A stretch of DNA of 64,000 nt from Avena insularis (GCA_023614405.1 JAJUPC010000036.1:186001-250000); one strand, 5' to 3'; shown: positions 12,100 to 24,421, counted from the first letter of the stretch. Numbers and translations: made by a program. Notes: generated by a model from the sequence alone, not told the origin.

Positions 12100-12660
12100 A
12101 TGTTTTGGCTCTATCATGAAATGTCCAGCGTGCAACATATGATGCGAGAATGGTTCCAGATGTAGATGGAGGGATAGAGTTCCATCAAACAAGAAGTCTT
12201 TGCTGCAATGAAATACTCCGTAGGCGTTCGAGGTTACGTAGATCACTCTTTCCCTTCTTCCATATCTCCTCGACTCTATGGTTCATGATCCACCATGTGT
12301 ATCTGACAAAAGAGGACTATAAACATTGAGCCTAGGGTCGGCTGAAGGACAACTAGATGACCCACCATAGTGGAATCTAGTAAGGAAAGGAACTGAATCG
12401 CGAGCTGCGAGAATGAGATCGACTCCCTTCTTTACATCATTGCTTCCAATTGATACACTATTTGCAGTTGTGGACACACATTTATATCTTCATAATTTAT
12501 TCAGGAAACGTACAACCAATGTGGTATATTTTGCCAACATCTCAGGTGTTGGAACATGTGCACCTGCTCAAAGTGCACAAGCGAGCTAATCAACGAGGAT
12601 AAGAAATGCCCGATGTGTCGTGCACCCATCGTCAACATTGTCCGACCTTACAATATATAA
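12100..12660 (+). pseudogene. RING-HC finger protein relic (E3 ubiquitin ligase-like)
   Basis: Two coding islands are visible. The first (12100-12205) encodes an amphipathic segment LYHEMSSVQHMMREWFQM, followed after stops by SSIKQEVFAA. This resembles the helical region found just before the RING in plant RING-HC ligases of the CGHMCTCLKC type. The second (12546-12660) follows an acceptor-like CAG and encodes the second half of a C3HC4 RING: CWNMCTCSKC, then KKCPMCRAPIVNIVRPY and a stop at 12658-12660. The first half of the RING (the CxxC pair before the loop) is missing. In the retained half the expected His of CGHMC is Asn. Two in-frame stops (12163-12165 and shortly after) confirm that the gene is dead. 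In living relatives the protein would transfer ubiquitin from an E2 to a substrate. Confidence 0.7.
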
Positions 12661-13108
12661 ACATGAGTTGTCTGCGAAGTGCTAGAGGCTTTTAGTTTTC
12701 ACAGCAGGCGTACTAGTACTAGTTTTCGAAAACCACATTTAGTTCTCCATTGTATTCCATATTGGATCATCTTTTTATAATGTGTTTTGAGAACTGAGAG
12801 TTACATTTTGGTGATAAGATTTAAATTTGTTCGGTATGTACTTCATTGCATTTTGCATATGTGCTTTCAACATATGGCATATGCCACAAATAGGCCACAA
12901 GACAGATGATACTATTTATTAAAAGTCACATTTAATGAAATGCTTTCTAGATAAAGTACCAAGATACATTGCACTAAGAAAATTGTATCTACATGAACAT
13001 TAGTTATCGAATGAAAATAGAGCTGAAAGTTTCCAATTTTTCTGTGGAGAAACAGAAATGGAACAAAAAATAAAGAAATAGAATTCTAAGGAACATAAAT
13101 GGATTCAT
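12661..13108. other. AT-rich sequence downstream of the RING relic
   Basis: It may include the former 3' UTR (stop at 12660), but no clear polyadenylation arrangement or other feature is distinguishable. Confidence 0.4.
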
Positions 13109-14633
13109 AATTGTTTTGGAAACGGCAACAGAATAACATTTTCCGGCGAAACATACATGGAAAAAGAAATTTTGTTTCCCCCTAATACAGAATTTTCGTT
13201 TTAAAGTTTAATGTGCTTGGACCAATCCAACAGGCCAACTATGTGATCTTCTCAAGGCAAACTGCCAAAGCGGCCCATCCCAAACCTGACGACAATGTGA
13301 TCCCTTTATGTGAGTTTCAGGAGGCTTTCATGGTTTGACCCTTCCCTATTCCCTAGTACAATGAGCAGTTTGTGCTACTGTTATGGATCAGGTTTGATTG
13401 TTTCTTGTAATGCTTCAGTTTTTTCATTACATCAGCGGTCTCTTGGTTCCTGCAGACATCCACTTTCCGCTCAGTGTCTTCACCGTATCCGGTCTGCATA
13501 TGTTTTCAACAATATTTGTATCCGTATTTATTTCCGGGGTTTCAATATTCATTTTTGTTTCTGCAAACAAATACGTCTATTTCGGCTCCATTTCAATCCC
13601 TAATTAGTTACACTAAAGGTTTGTGTTAAGATATTCTATACCATAATTGCCCTAATTTGACATTATCAAAACTTCTAGTCGACTACCATCTTATGCAGAA
13701 AGGGTTATGTGAGATCAATCATTGGCAACCTTATTTTTCCATGTTTTTTGCACCCATGAATGGAGGAAGATACTCACTGTATTGGAAGATACCATTGAAG
13801 CATCTGACTAATCAATAAGATTATTACATTACATGCCCGGAAGTAAAATAATTCTCACATTTTCTTTCGATGTCACTAGTAGAAAATCCTTCTTTCGTCC
13901 CTTTAGTCCTGGCCGTGATCAAGGACTAATGGTCCGGATCCCCGACTCAACGGTTCACCATTTGTCCCAGTTCCCAGTATAGACTATTAGTCCCCATTTG
14001 TAATACAAACCGAGACTAATGGGTCTGGTCCTCAGGTTGCGGGCACTTCATTAGTCCCGGATTGTATCTCAAACTGGACAAATGGCTCGCTTTTATATAT
14101 ATGGTGACAATCCTCCTCCATTTTTTCATGGAGGAAAGGTGGCATAGTTTGTATTAGGTTTTTTTCTTCATATGCACTAGAGGTGCTCGATGAAATGTCT
14201 GTGAGAGCGATGCCACTTGAGTTCACACAAGACAAACATTTTTTCGTTTTCCTGAGCCACACTTAAGGTTTCTCCTCTTTGTTTCGAAATGTCCTAAAAG
14301 GTTAGCAACTATTTTCTCGTTTATACCGCGCGGTACTAATTTTAGCATCTTCATTGCATTTGATATATATGGTTGTAAGATGCAGATGAGCCATTCATGG
14401 ATGTACGGTGACCGACGCTCTGATGCTTACAGAGAAGGCGTGCGTTCTTTTCGCCTTGTGGCCGAGGCGAACAAGCGGCGGGATGGTTTTATGTGTTTTC
14501 TATGTGTTGACTGTCGGAATAATCAGGCTCACACTTCATCAAGAGTCATTCAGAGCCACCTGATTCGGTCCGTTTTTATGTCCGGCTATAATGTTTGGAC
14601 CAAGCACGGAGAAAGAGGGGTTATGATGGAAGA
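13109..14633 (+). repeat. Direct duplication, copy 1 (flank + CACTA-2 5' end + first TNP2 exon)
   Basis: Copy 1 starts at AATTGTTTTGGAAACGGCAAC and ends at TTATGATGGAAGA. Copy 2 follows at 14656-16201 after a 22-bp spacer (14634-14655). The repeat includes about 765 bp of sequence outside the transposon plus 760 bp of its 5' end, with a CACTAGTAGAAAA terminus at 13874. Because flank and element are duplicated together, this is not a second independent insertion. Differences between copies are concentrated as short indels, especially in the GC-rich subterminal part (13890-14030 against 15430-15590). Confidence 0.85.
14380..14633 (+). pseudogene. Duplicate first exon of CACTA TNP2 transposase
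   Basis: This encodes the N-terminal transposase-associated domain in one open frame: MSHSWMYGDRRS, REGVRSF, then a Cys-rich segment (GFMCFLCVDCRN) and HLIRSVFMSGYNVWTKHGE. The frame is better preserved here than in copy 2 (15944-16201), which has frameshifts after the first residues. It runs into unrelated sequence at 14634, so the copy is cut after its first exon. Confidence 0.8.
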
Positions 14634-14655
14634 TTTACTTAAGGAAGTGAAGAGA

Positions 14656-16201
14656 AATTGTTTTGAAGCGGCAACAGAATAACATTTTCCGGCGAAACAT
14701 ACATGGAAAAAGAAATTTTGTTTCCCCCTAATACAGAATTTTCGTTTTAAAGTTTAATGTGCTTGGACCAATCCAACAGGCCAACTATGTGATCTTCTCA
14801 AGGCAAACTGCCAAAGCGGCCCATCCCAAACCTGACGACAATGTGATCCCCTTTATGTGAGTTTCAGGAGGCTTTCATGGTTTGACCCTTCCTATTCCTA
14901 GTACAATGAGCAGTTGTGCTACTGTTATGGATCAGGTTTGATTGTTTCTTGTAATGCTTCAGTTTTTTCATTACATCAGCGGTCTCTTGGTTCCTGCAGA
15001 CATCCACTTTCCGCTCAGTGTCTTCACCGTATCCGGTCTGCATATGTTTTCAACAATATTTGTATCCGTATTTATTTCCGGGGTTTCAATATTCATTTTT
15101 GTTTCTGCAAACAAATACGTCTATTTCGGCTCCATTTCAATCCCTAATTAGTTACACTAAAGGTTTGTGTTAAGATATTCTATACCATAATTGCCCTAAT
15201 TTGACATTATCAAAACTTCTAGTCGACTACCATCTTATGCAGAAAGGGTTATGTGAGATCAATCATTGGCAACCTTATTTTTCCATGTTTTTTGCACCCA
15301 TGAATAGAAACTGGAGGGGAAGATACTCACTGTATTGGAAGCATCTGACTAATCAATAAGATTATTACATTACATGCCCGGAAGTAAAATAATTCTCACA
15401 TTTTCTTTTCGATGTCACTAGTAGAAAACCGGCCTTTCGTCCGGACCTTTAGTCCTGGCCGTGACTGGGGCCAGGACTAATGGTCCGGACTCCAACGGCC
15501 CGAAGCCGCGACACCATTTGTCCCAGTCCGTTATAGACTATTAGTCCCAATTTGAAATACAAACCGAGACTAATGGGTCTGGTCCTGCTGCGGGCTGCGG
15601 GCACCCCCATTAGTCCCGGATTGTATCTCAAACCGGGACAAATGGGCTCGCCCTATATATATGGCACAATCCTCCTCCATTTTTTCATGGAGGAAAGGTG
15701 GCATAGTTTGTATTAGGTTTTTTTCTTCATATGCACTAGAGGTGCTCGATGAAATGTCTGTGAGAGCGATGCCACTTGAGTTCACACAAGACAAACATTT
15801 TTTCGTTTTCCTGAGCCACACTTAAGGTTTCTCCTCTTTGTTTCGAAATGTCCTAAAAGGTTAGCAACTATTTTCGTTTATACCGCATACCGGTACTAAT
15901 TTTAGCATCTTCATTGCATTTGATATATATGGTTGGTTGTAAGATGCAGATGAGCCATTCATGGATGTCACGGTGACCCGCCAAGCGCCCGATGCTTACG
16001 AGAAGGCGTGCGTTCTTTTAAGCCTTGTGGCGAAGAGGACAAAGCGGCGGATGGTTTTATGTGTTTTCTATGTGTTGTTGTCCGGAATAATCAGGCTCAC
16101 ACTTCATCAAGAGTCATTCAGAGCCACCTGATTCGGTCCGTTTTTATGTCCGGCTATAATGTTTGGACCAAGCACGGAGAAAGAGGGGTTATGATGGAAG
16201 A
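14656..16201 (+). repeat. Direct duplication, copy 2
   Basis: Partner of 13109-14633. This copy continues without a break into the remainder of the transposase, so it is the one connected with the body of CACTA-2. Its CACTA terminus is at 15416. Confidence 0.85.
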
Positions 16202-19200
16202 CGACGATGAAGAAGAGAACGATGATGACAACTACTGATCTATATTCCCTGAATACGTTGATACCACAATGGAAGACAATGAGGAAGAAGGATGTGAAGA
16301 ATGGGAACCAGATAAGCCCGCTGATGATCTTGGTCAGGTAATTTCTGATGCAAAGCAAGATTGCGACATAGAAAAGGAGAGGTTGCAGTTTGAGCAGATG
16401 TTATAGGACCATAACAAATTGTTGTACGCAACTTGTGAAGATGGCAAGAAGAAGCTGGGTAGCACACTAGAATTGCTGAAGTGGAAGACAGAGATCGGTG
16501 TGACTGACTCGGGATTTGAAAAGTTGCTAGTAATAATGAAAAAGCTTCTTCCAAGAAATAACAAATTTCCCTCTAGTACGTACGAAGCAAAGAAGCTTGT
16601 CTTCCCTCTAGGATTAGACGTGCAGAAGATACATGCATGCCCTAATGACTGCATCCTCTACCGAGGGTGAAAAGTATGAGACTATGGATAAATGCCCGGT
16701 GTGCACTGCATTGCGGTATAAGATCAGAAAAGATGACCCTGGTGACGTTGAGGGTGAGCCACCCAGGAAGAGGGATCCTGCCAAGGTGATGTGGTATGGT
16801 CCTATAATACCACGGTTGAAACGAGATTTGTTCAGAAACAAAGAACATGCCAAGTTGTTGCGATGGCACATGAAAGACCGTAAGAAAGATGGGACGTTGA
16901 GGCACCCTGCTGATGGTCGGCAGTGGAGAAAAATTGAGAGAGACTTACCGGACTTTGCTAGTGACACAAGGAACTTATAGTTTGGTCTAAGTACCGATGG
17001 CACGAATCCTTTTGGGGAGCAGAGTTACAGTCACATCATCTGGGTCGTGACTCTATGTATCTACAACCTTCCTCCTTGGTTGTGCATGAAGCAGAAGTTC
17101 ATTATGATGCCAATGCTCATCCAAGGCCCGAAGCAACCCGACAATGACATTGATATGTACCTAAGGCCATTAGTTGATGAACTTTTATAGCTGTGGGACA
17201 AACCAGGTGTACGGTTGTGGGATGAGCATAAACAACAGGAATTTGACCTACAAGCATTGATGTTCGTAACCATCAATGATTGGCCTGCTCTTAGTAACAT
17301 TTCAGGACAGACGACCAAAGGATACAATGCATGCACACACTGTTTAGATGGAACTGAAAGTATATATATGGATAAATGTACGAAGAATGTAACAAGGTCT
17401 TGGTCATCCCTTGAGGAAGAAAGGCAAGCATTTCAATGGCAAGGCAGGAACCCGGACGAATCCCGTCCCCCGTACTAGTGCTGATGTATTTGGTATGGTC
17501 AAGGATTTGAATGTAATATTTGGAAAGGGTCCTGGAGGACAACCAGTTCCAAAATTCATCGACGGACACACACCCATGTGGGATAAGAAATCTATATTTT
17601 GGTAGCTACCCTATCGGAAAGTGCATGAGGTCCTCTCTGCAATCAACGTGATGCACCTGAGGAAGAATCTTTGTGTGAATATTCTAGGCTTCCTAGGCTT
17701 GTATGGGAAGTCAAAAGATACCCAATAGCACGGGAGGACCAGCAACATCATAAATGACGAGACGACAAGCATCCAGGGAAGTTTCAAGGGCTTGCCAGCT
17801 ACGCTCTTACAAAAGAAGAGAAGGAAATAATTTTTGAAGTCCTTTTCAGTACCAAGGTCCTGTCTGGCTTCTCGTCGAATATAAAGGGAATAGTAAATAT
17901 GAAAGAGAAAAAATTCCAAAACCTAAAGTCTCATGACTGCCACATGGTTATGATGCAATTGCTTCCGGTTGCATTGAGGGGAATCCTACCAGAAAATGTT
18001 CGACTTGCCTTTGTGAAGGTATGTGCATTCCTCAATGCAATTTATCAGAAGATAATCGATCAAGAAACTCTATTAGGGTTACAAATTGACGTGGTCCAAT
18101 GTCTGGTCACCTTCCCCTTGTTGTTCCCTCCATCCTTCTTCAATATTATGACGCACCTCCTAGTTCACCTAGTGGAAGATTAGAATTCTCGGTCCTGTGT
18201 TTCTACACAAGATGTTCCCCTTCGAGAGGTTCATGGGAGTCTTAAAGAAATATGTTCATAACCGTGCTAGGCCAGAAGGAATCATCTCCAAGGGCTATGG
18301 AACAGAGGAGGTCATTGAGTTTTGTGTTGATTTTCTTCCTGACCTTAAGCCGATTGGTGTTCCTAAATCTCAGTATGAGGGGAGGCTGACTAGAAAAAGG
18401 CACACTAGGAATTAAATCAATGGTATGTAGGGACGGACATTCTTTCACTCAAGCACACTACACGGTTCTACACAATTCCATCGTGGTGGCTCCGTATATC
18501 GAGAAACACAAGAATATTCTACGCTCCGAAAACTTGGGGAAGCCTAACTCCTTGATTAAAGGGGAACACAAGAAGAATTTTGGCAGTTGGTTGCAGACAC
18601 ATCTCATGAATGACACCACTGTTGGAGATCAGTTGTACTCATTGGCCAGGTTACCATGTTTGACTATATGTACTTTCCAAGGGTACGAGATAAATGGGAA
18701 TACATTTTACACGATCGCCTAAGATAAAAAGAGCACCAACCAAAATAGTGGTGTCCGCTTTGATGCAACAGATGACAATGGGCAGAAGGACACATATTGT
18801 GGGTACATAGAGGAGATACGGGAACTTTACTATGGACCTACTTTTAAGGTACCTTTGTTTCGGTGCAAATGGGTCAAGCTGACAGGAGGCAGGCTACATG
18901 TAGACCAAAATTACGACATGACAACAGTGGATCTCAATAATCTTGCGTACATGGACGAACCATTCATCCTATCCAATGATGTGGCTTAGGTTTTCTGTGT
19001 GAAGGACATGTCTACCAAACCGAGAAAAAGGAAAGATAAGCAAAAGAATACATCTTCCGATGAGCCAAAGCGCCATATAGTTCTTTCAGGGAAAAGAAAC
19101 ATCATGGGAGTGGATAGCAAGACAGACATGTCAGAAGATTATAATAAGTTTCATGAAATTCTGCCCTTCAAAGTGAAAACTGACCCAACCATTCTGTTAG

Positions 19201-19250
19201 ATGATGAAGATTCTCCATGGCTACGGCGCAGAAGAAAACCACAACACTAG
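15944..19250 (+). pseudogene. TNP2-type CACTA transposase, broken but nearly full length
   Basis: Domains can be followed in order. The transposase-associated domain is at 15944-16200, followed by an acidic linker. A zinc-binding segment is at 16620-16740 (IHACPNDCILYRG, CPVCTALRYK). The TNP2 DDE-type transposase domain is at 16740-17480 (AKVMWYGPIIPRLKR, FGLSTDG with the first catalytic Asp near 16985, FVTINDWPALSNISG). A linker with GMVKDLNVIFGKGPG follows (17490-17540), then VMHLRKNLCVNILGFLG at 17650. The DUF4218-like region is at 17899-18415 (KSHDCHMVMMQLLPVALRG, FPPSFF, FPFERFMGVLK, NRARPEG). The DUF4216-like region is at 18700-18990 (GYIEEIRELYYGP, VPLFRCKWVK). A basic C-terminus (19010-19090) could be a nuclear signal. 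Stops at 16236-16238, 16403-16405, 16978-16980, 17188-17190 and elsewhere, plus a frameshift near 16666, make it non-functional. Confidence 0.9.
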
Positions 19251-19375
19251 ATAGGGTGGTTTGTAATGTATAATAATGTATTAAACATTTTATGTAATAA
19301 ATCTATGCAACATTTTTCTAAAGATAGAGGATGAGCCAAGTTTGGTATTTTTCCTTGCAACTATGTCACATAATA

Positions 19376-21010
19376 TCTTTAGTCCCAGTTGAAGAAACCA
19401 ACCAGGACTTAAGGGGTTGCGGCAGGCTGGAGCCAGCGCGAGCATGTATACTCTTAGTTGAAGAAACCAACCGGGACTTAAGGGGTGAGTGTCGAAACTA
19501 TAACAGGGGTTAGTGTTGAAATTATGTCGTGAATGTCGACACTATGTTGTTCTATTGAATCTATAAATAGGCATCCTTGTGAAGTTATCAACTACAAACA
19601 AGATGGTGTGCGAGAGCAGGGACAACACTACGGCCAGTTTGAGGGAGACGTCGGCGGAGCCCAGTCCTCCAGCATCTCCAACAAACTGGCCATAAATGCA
19701 CTAACTAATATGTGAATCTAGTTAGCTCCTTGGCGTATTGATCTAATTAGAGAAGTTATAAACTGCATCATGGTCTGCGAGAGCAGGGACAAAACTACGG
19801 CCAACTTGAGGGAGATGCCGGTGGAGCCCGGTGCTCCGGCATCTCCAACAAGTTGGCCATAGATGTACTCCCTAATATGTGAAATTAGTTACCCGGCACA
19901 AGAATATAACAACACCTTCATAGTTCAGGAAAGTTGTAGCGAGACCAACACTAGCTAGTAGGAACGATCCATTAGTCCTTGTTTCCCAACTGGGACTACG
20001 GAACTGGGACTAAAGGCCCCCTTTAGTCCCACCGGCCCAGCCACAAACCGGAACTAACACTCAAGGCATTTATTATTATTAAAAAACTAAGACTAAGGAA
20101 TCAGGACTAAAGGCCCCCTTTAGTCATACTCATGTCTAGCCCTATAGTACACAGATTCAAGGTCGTCTTCATCTTTGTAATCATCGTCATCATCGTCGCT
20201 AGGCGCACGCGGCTGGATCCTAAGCCTAGCCAGGGCATATTCCGGGGGTACCTTCCACTCCGGCTTCGGATTCACGACGCGCGAGGGAGGGGGCTCCTGG
20301 ATGACGACCCTGCGTATCCCGTGGCCTTCACCATCGCCACCCTTTTTATGGCTTTGTGGAGGGTCAAAGTGCGGGCACCGCAGGCGAGGATGATCTCCCT
20401 AGGAGATGTAGCGCATCACACCGGTGATAGTCCGGTTTTCCCACCACAGGCGGTGACCGTCCTCGTTGTGGTTCAAAAGGGGCGGGCCGTCATGCTCGTA
20501 CCTGGCAAGCTCTCTTTCCTGTCGGTTAGTGAAGAAGCATTATAGGTCTCGTAGTTGTCGGGATCCCAATGGGGATCCATCCGCTGCTCCGGCGTGAGCT
20601 CGAGGTAGAAGTGGTTCGTGATGGCTGCCTAGCGGGCGTAGGCGTGAGTCATAGGAAGGACAAAGAACTCCTCTAGTGCTCAGCATCTAGTCAGCGGGCA
20701 ACCGGTAGCCTGGCGGGCATGGGTAGCTAGAGGCCCATAGCGCCTCGGTCTCCTCTAGGGTTAGAATGGCCCAATATGCGGTGTTCATTATTGTGAGAGG
20801 GGAAGTTGTGGATGTGTGGATGGCCATGGTGGTCAGCCTAGATATAGAGGGAAATAGCGGAAAATATGGCGGGAAGCAGAGGGAAATTGCGGGAAAGCAT
20901 GATGCGTGGCTTGACGACTCTGAGAAGGGCTGGAAATATCTTAAGTCCTGGTTATTGGCTTCAATCGGGACTAAAGGCCCTCGAAATATCTTAAGTCCCT
21001 ATTACTAGTT
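19376..21010. repeat. CACTA-2 3' subterminal region
   Basis: It contains repeated tracts with the core GTCCCAGTTGAAGAAACCAACC...GGACTTAAGGGG (19380-19480), two copies of a ~90-bp repeat GAGAGCAGGGACAA...TCTCCAACAAACTGGCCAT (19610-19695 and 19780-19860), and the core GGGACTAAAGGCCCCCTTTAGTC (19998-20025, 20106-20125). These are the binding-site type repeats of a CACTA 3' end. Confidence 0.7.
20130..20760 (-). pseudogene. Decayed minus-strand ORF inside CACTA-2
   Basis: On the minus strand a coding-like segment can be read with several stops: FYLELTPEQRMDPHWDPDN and NYETYNASSLTDRKE, then further left an acidic tract (DDDDDYKDEDDLESVY). GC content is clearly higher than in the surroundings, which suggests former coding sequence. 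Grass CACTA elements often carry a second gene besides TNP2; this may be its remnant, but I do not recognise a domain. The plus-strand ORF at 20132-20545 overlaps it and looks like a shadow. Confidence 0.4.
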
Positions 21011-21026
21011 TTAATAGTTAGACCCT

Positions 21027-24000
21027 TGTAACATCCCAGTTTTAGCTAATCCTAATTAGGGTTTGTTTATGCATCATGAGCATCATTATTTTGATAAAAA
21101 TAAAAATGCATGCAAAGAAAAGGAAAAAAATCCCTAAACCTTAATCTTCCCCTCTTTTGGAAAACCTTTCCAATGGCTTTAAATATTTTGAAAAGTACCA
21201 AAGTAAGTGGAGCCCAAATGGGCTAAAAAGGGCCCCACAATATTTTTATAGTTTACAAAAGTCTCTGGTATTTTTGAAATAATTCAAAACAGAAAAAGGA
21301 TTTGAATTCAAAGAGAAAAGGAGAAAATTCAAATAGAAAAACGTTCTGGTGGAAAAATAAACCAAAGAGCTCAACAGGCCGCAGCCCAGCCTTCTCCCTT
21401 TTCCCCGCTTGTTATCCATCGCTGTGCGCAGCAGTTCCATGGCCCAGCAGCAACCCAACAAGGCCTAGGCCCACTTACCCCTTCGTTGTCCTATTCCTCC
21501 TCGAGCCAAGCAGGTGCGTGGACACGCCGGCGCCGTCTGATGCCCCGCCGCTGTGATTCACCTCGCCGTTGTGGTCACCTCGCGAGGATAAGATCTCCAC
21601 GAGGACCACTGTGTTGCTCTCTCCCTCTTCATACCCATCTCACTCCCCGTCGAGCCCTCTCGTGGTTTTCCCTAATCGGATACGAACCCTAGCTCCGGCC
21701 GCCACTTTGCGCCGCCATTCTCGAGCTCCTGCCGCCCCACTGAGGTCACCGTAGGATCCGCCTCGCCGTCCTCTTCTACTCTGCCAACAAAATCGAGCTG
21801 GGGATGCGTAAAATGATGCTGCCATCTGCTTCTTCTCTAAGCCCGATGGTCACCATCGTCTTTAATCGCCGCCGTTCTCGGCCACGCCCTACCTCACCGA
21901 CCGCCTCTTCGGGCTTCTGGTGAGCATGCGGTGCTCAGGGCACCCTACCATCGAACACCATCGAGCGCCACCGCAGTTGCTTGCCTCCGTCCAAGCTCCG
22001 GCGACCTCCTGCTAGCGGCGCCACCCCTAATAGGTAGCTCGTGACGCGTTGCGTTGAACGCGCTAGCTCCCGCACGCCCGCGAGCCACCAAATCTCCACC
22101 CCATTGCATATCTACGGCTCACCGCCATTGTGACATCGTGCTAACATCGGCATGATGTCAGTATAGCGCGGGTTAGCCCAGTCAAACCCTCTCCGGGTCC
22201 CACCTGCATGCGTGGATGCTGACATGGCCTTGGGCCCTCTTGTCAGCCTCTTTGGCTAGCCAAGCCACGGTGAAAAAAAAACCCCACACCGAGCTGATGT
22301 CATAATGATGCAGTAAAGGTTTTATTTATTTTAATAATTTCAGAAAAAGGATAAATCTTTTAAATTCAATAAATTTTAATCTATAACTCAGAAAAATATG
22401 TATAATGTATCAAAATGTTTGGAAAAATATATCTATATGTTAGCATCAAAATCATGCATTGTTCAACAACTTTCATTACGAGTTTAATTAGAACAACATA
22501 TGAACCCTCGCAGGTGATTCTGGGGTCTCTCATGTATTATGGTTTGCACCCCTCGGATGCCGCTTAAATTGCTAAGCATGCCCTAGGGTTTCATTTAAGG
22601 TCTATTTAACTTGTCATATCATCATCCTTGTTTGAGCATTGCATCGATGCCATGTGTTGATTTTTTCCCCTTTCTTTCCGGTGGTTGGTTCTTCCCGGTA
22701 GAATACGATATCGAGATCGAGATCAAAGATGGAGATGAACACCATCGAAGATCGATGAACGATACTTGATAAACTATAATCAAGTCAAGTACAAGACTTC
22801 CGAAGATCTGTTTTTTGAGTTATCAACAGGAAAAGGCAAGCAAAGCCCCACCATTATACAATCCTATGATTTCGAAAGCATTTCATTCTTACCATGTTGC
22901 ATATGATTCTACTCTGGTCTTTTATCGATAGATAGAGTATCCTATCTGTTGCATTACTCCCTTTGAGCTTATATTACCTGATCCACTACTCCTAGCATAA
23001 CTAGGTTTGGCTTGTGTGTGCTGCTAGAGCTGATATTCATGTCTTGCTTAGCCATGCTTAGTTGTCAACGCTGGTTCATCTAGATGATGTACCAAATGCA
23101 GAAAATCTAGTATGACAGAAGTACGAGATGTACTGATGAGGTAAGATCAGTGGTAAAGGTTAAACATGCTAAAACTTGTATGGGAGCCCATAGTGGGATG
23201 TGGTTTTTTAGTCCCATGCTCGCCACTATTAGGACCCGAGTTCTAGCCTCTTGAACCAAGACGAGCGTACAACCACATGGGGCCTAGAAAACATCACGAG
23301 TAACTAACTTTCCTAGTAGATTCCATGAGTCACATAGTTCAGCATTCCATTCGACATATGCATACAAAACATTTTGAAAGATTTGGTGGGTGAAGGTGCA
23401 TCATAACAGGTAGGGAAGCGTGGCTGGGGTTGCTTGGGATGGATGGAGCCCCTGGTAAACCAACCTCACCCACATCTCTAGGGACCGGCTTCGGGATTTG
23501 ACCCGTTACGGCGGAACCATCCTTAGGGCGTGACTCATGGTCTCGGTGAACGCAAGGTAAAGGTCGTGTCCAACCACCCTCTGCCGGCCTTCCAAGGAAG
23601 AGGGCTAATCATTGTGACATTAAGAGTCGGTTGGTACGTGTGGGTAAAGTTGTACACGCTTGTAGGGTATTAATCTTTTCGAAAAGCCATGTCCACAGTT
23701 ATGGGCGACTTGGGAATGGACGTGAGGATCATAGAGAACTATAACCTAATTGTAAAACTTGGCAGTTTCAACGTGTGTTTAAGGATGCTTCCTCACAGGT
23801 ACGAGGGGGTGATCCTAGTTGTGAGATGAGGATTAATTTGTTGGATATCAAAATATGGTGATCAATGCTTTGGATATGTAGCTCTCTTATCCCTTTTTAA
23901 AATATTCTGATTAGACGAGCTTCTTCCCCCTCCCGTTTTATAAACAAAGATGGCTTTATGCAAAATAACCCCACCAGCCATAAGTCTTGCGGAGTAGACC

Positions 24001-24399
24001 TTATACTCACCCTTGCTTTGTTGATACTTTTGTAGCAGAATAAGTGTTCCCATGAAGAAAAGTTTGGTACGAGATCGACACTGACGAGTAGCTTGGAGTT
24101 CCCGACCGGTAGACTAGAATCTATGGGTTGGGACGTCATTGTTATGCTTCAGGCCTCTTAGGCCATTTGTTAAGTTTGATATACTTAATAGCATAATTTG
24201 CCTTGCATTGTTTGTGGTCAGTGACCTCTTCTTGTAATATTTTGGTTCTTCGCTCAGTTATGAGCTTGCTGTAATAATTTTTGTGTCACATTGTTACTAT
24301 TGTGTTACCGATTCTTCACTGGATATCCTCGAGCTCTAAGTTAAGCTTATGTCTGGCTAATGTATGGATTTGTTTAACCCTGATCCAGGGGGTGTCACA
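21027..24399 (+). mobile_element. 5' LTR of gypsy element D (3.37 kb)
   Basis: It starts TGTAACATCCC and ends GGGTGTCACA; the reverse complement of the end is TGTGACACCC, so the termini form an imperfect inverted repeat. A primer-binding site follows at once. The interior has a GC-rich block (21370-22260) with short ORFs that are probably not genes, and AT-rich flanks. Length is large for a grass LTR. The 5' neighbour is the end of CACTA-2, only 16 bp away. Confidence 0.8.
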
Positions 24400-24403
24400 G
24401 TTC

Positions 24404-24421
24404 TTGGTATCAGAGCAGTAC
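24404..24421 (+). promoter_or_regulatory. Primer-binding site of element D
   Basis: TTGGTATCAGAGCAGTACC begins 5 bp after the LTR. TGGTATCAGAGC is complementary to the 3' end of plant initiator tRNA-Met, which primes minus-strand cDNA. This PBS with TGTAACA-type LTRs fits the Del/Tekay-like chromovirus gypsy lineage. Confidence 0.85.

Larger units (their letters stand above)
15416..21010 (+). mobile_element. CACTA-2: En/Spm-type DNA transposon
   Basis: It begins CACTAGTAGAAAA (15416-15428) with GGACTAAT/ACTATTAGTCCC-type subterminal repeats at 15440-15650. The transposase reading frames run 15944-19250. Further subterminal repeats (TTAGTCCCAG, GGGACTAAAGG) lie at 19376-19480, 19970-20125 and 20960-21000. 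The right end is degraded: ACTAGT at 21004-21009 in place of CTACTAGTG. The flanking triplets TGT (before 15416) and TTT (after 21010) differ at one base, so the 3-bp TSD is not firm. It is of the same family as CACTA-1. Confidence 0.8.

Noticed and set aside
13310..13607. ORFs repeated at 14914-15151
   Set aside because: Recurrence is due to the direct DNA duplication; the two copies lie outside the transposon and the frames have no recognisable domain.
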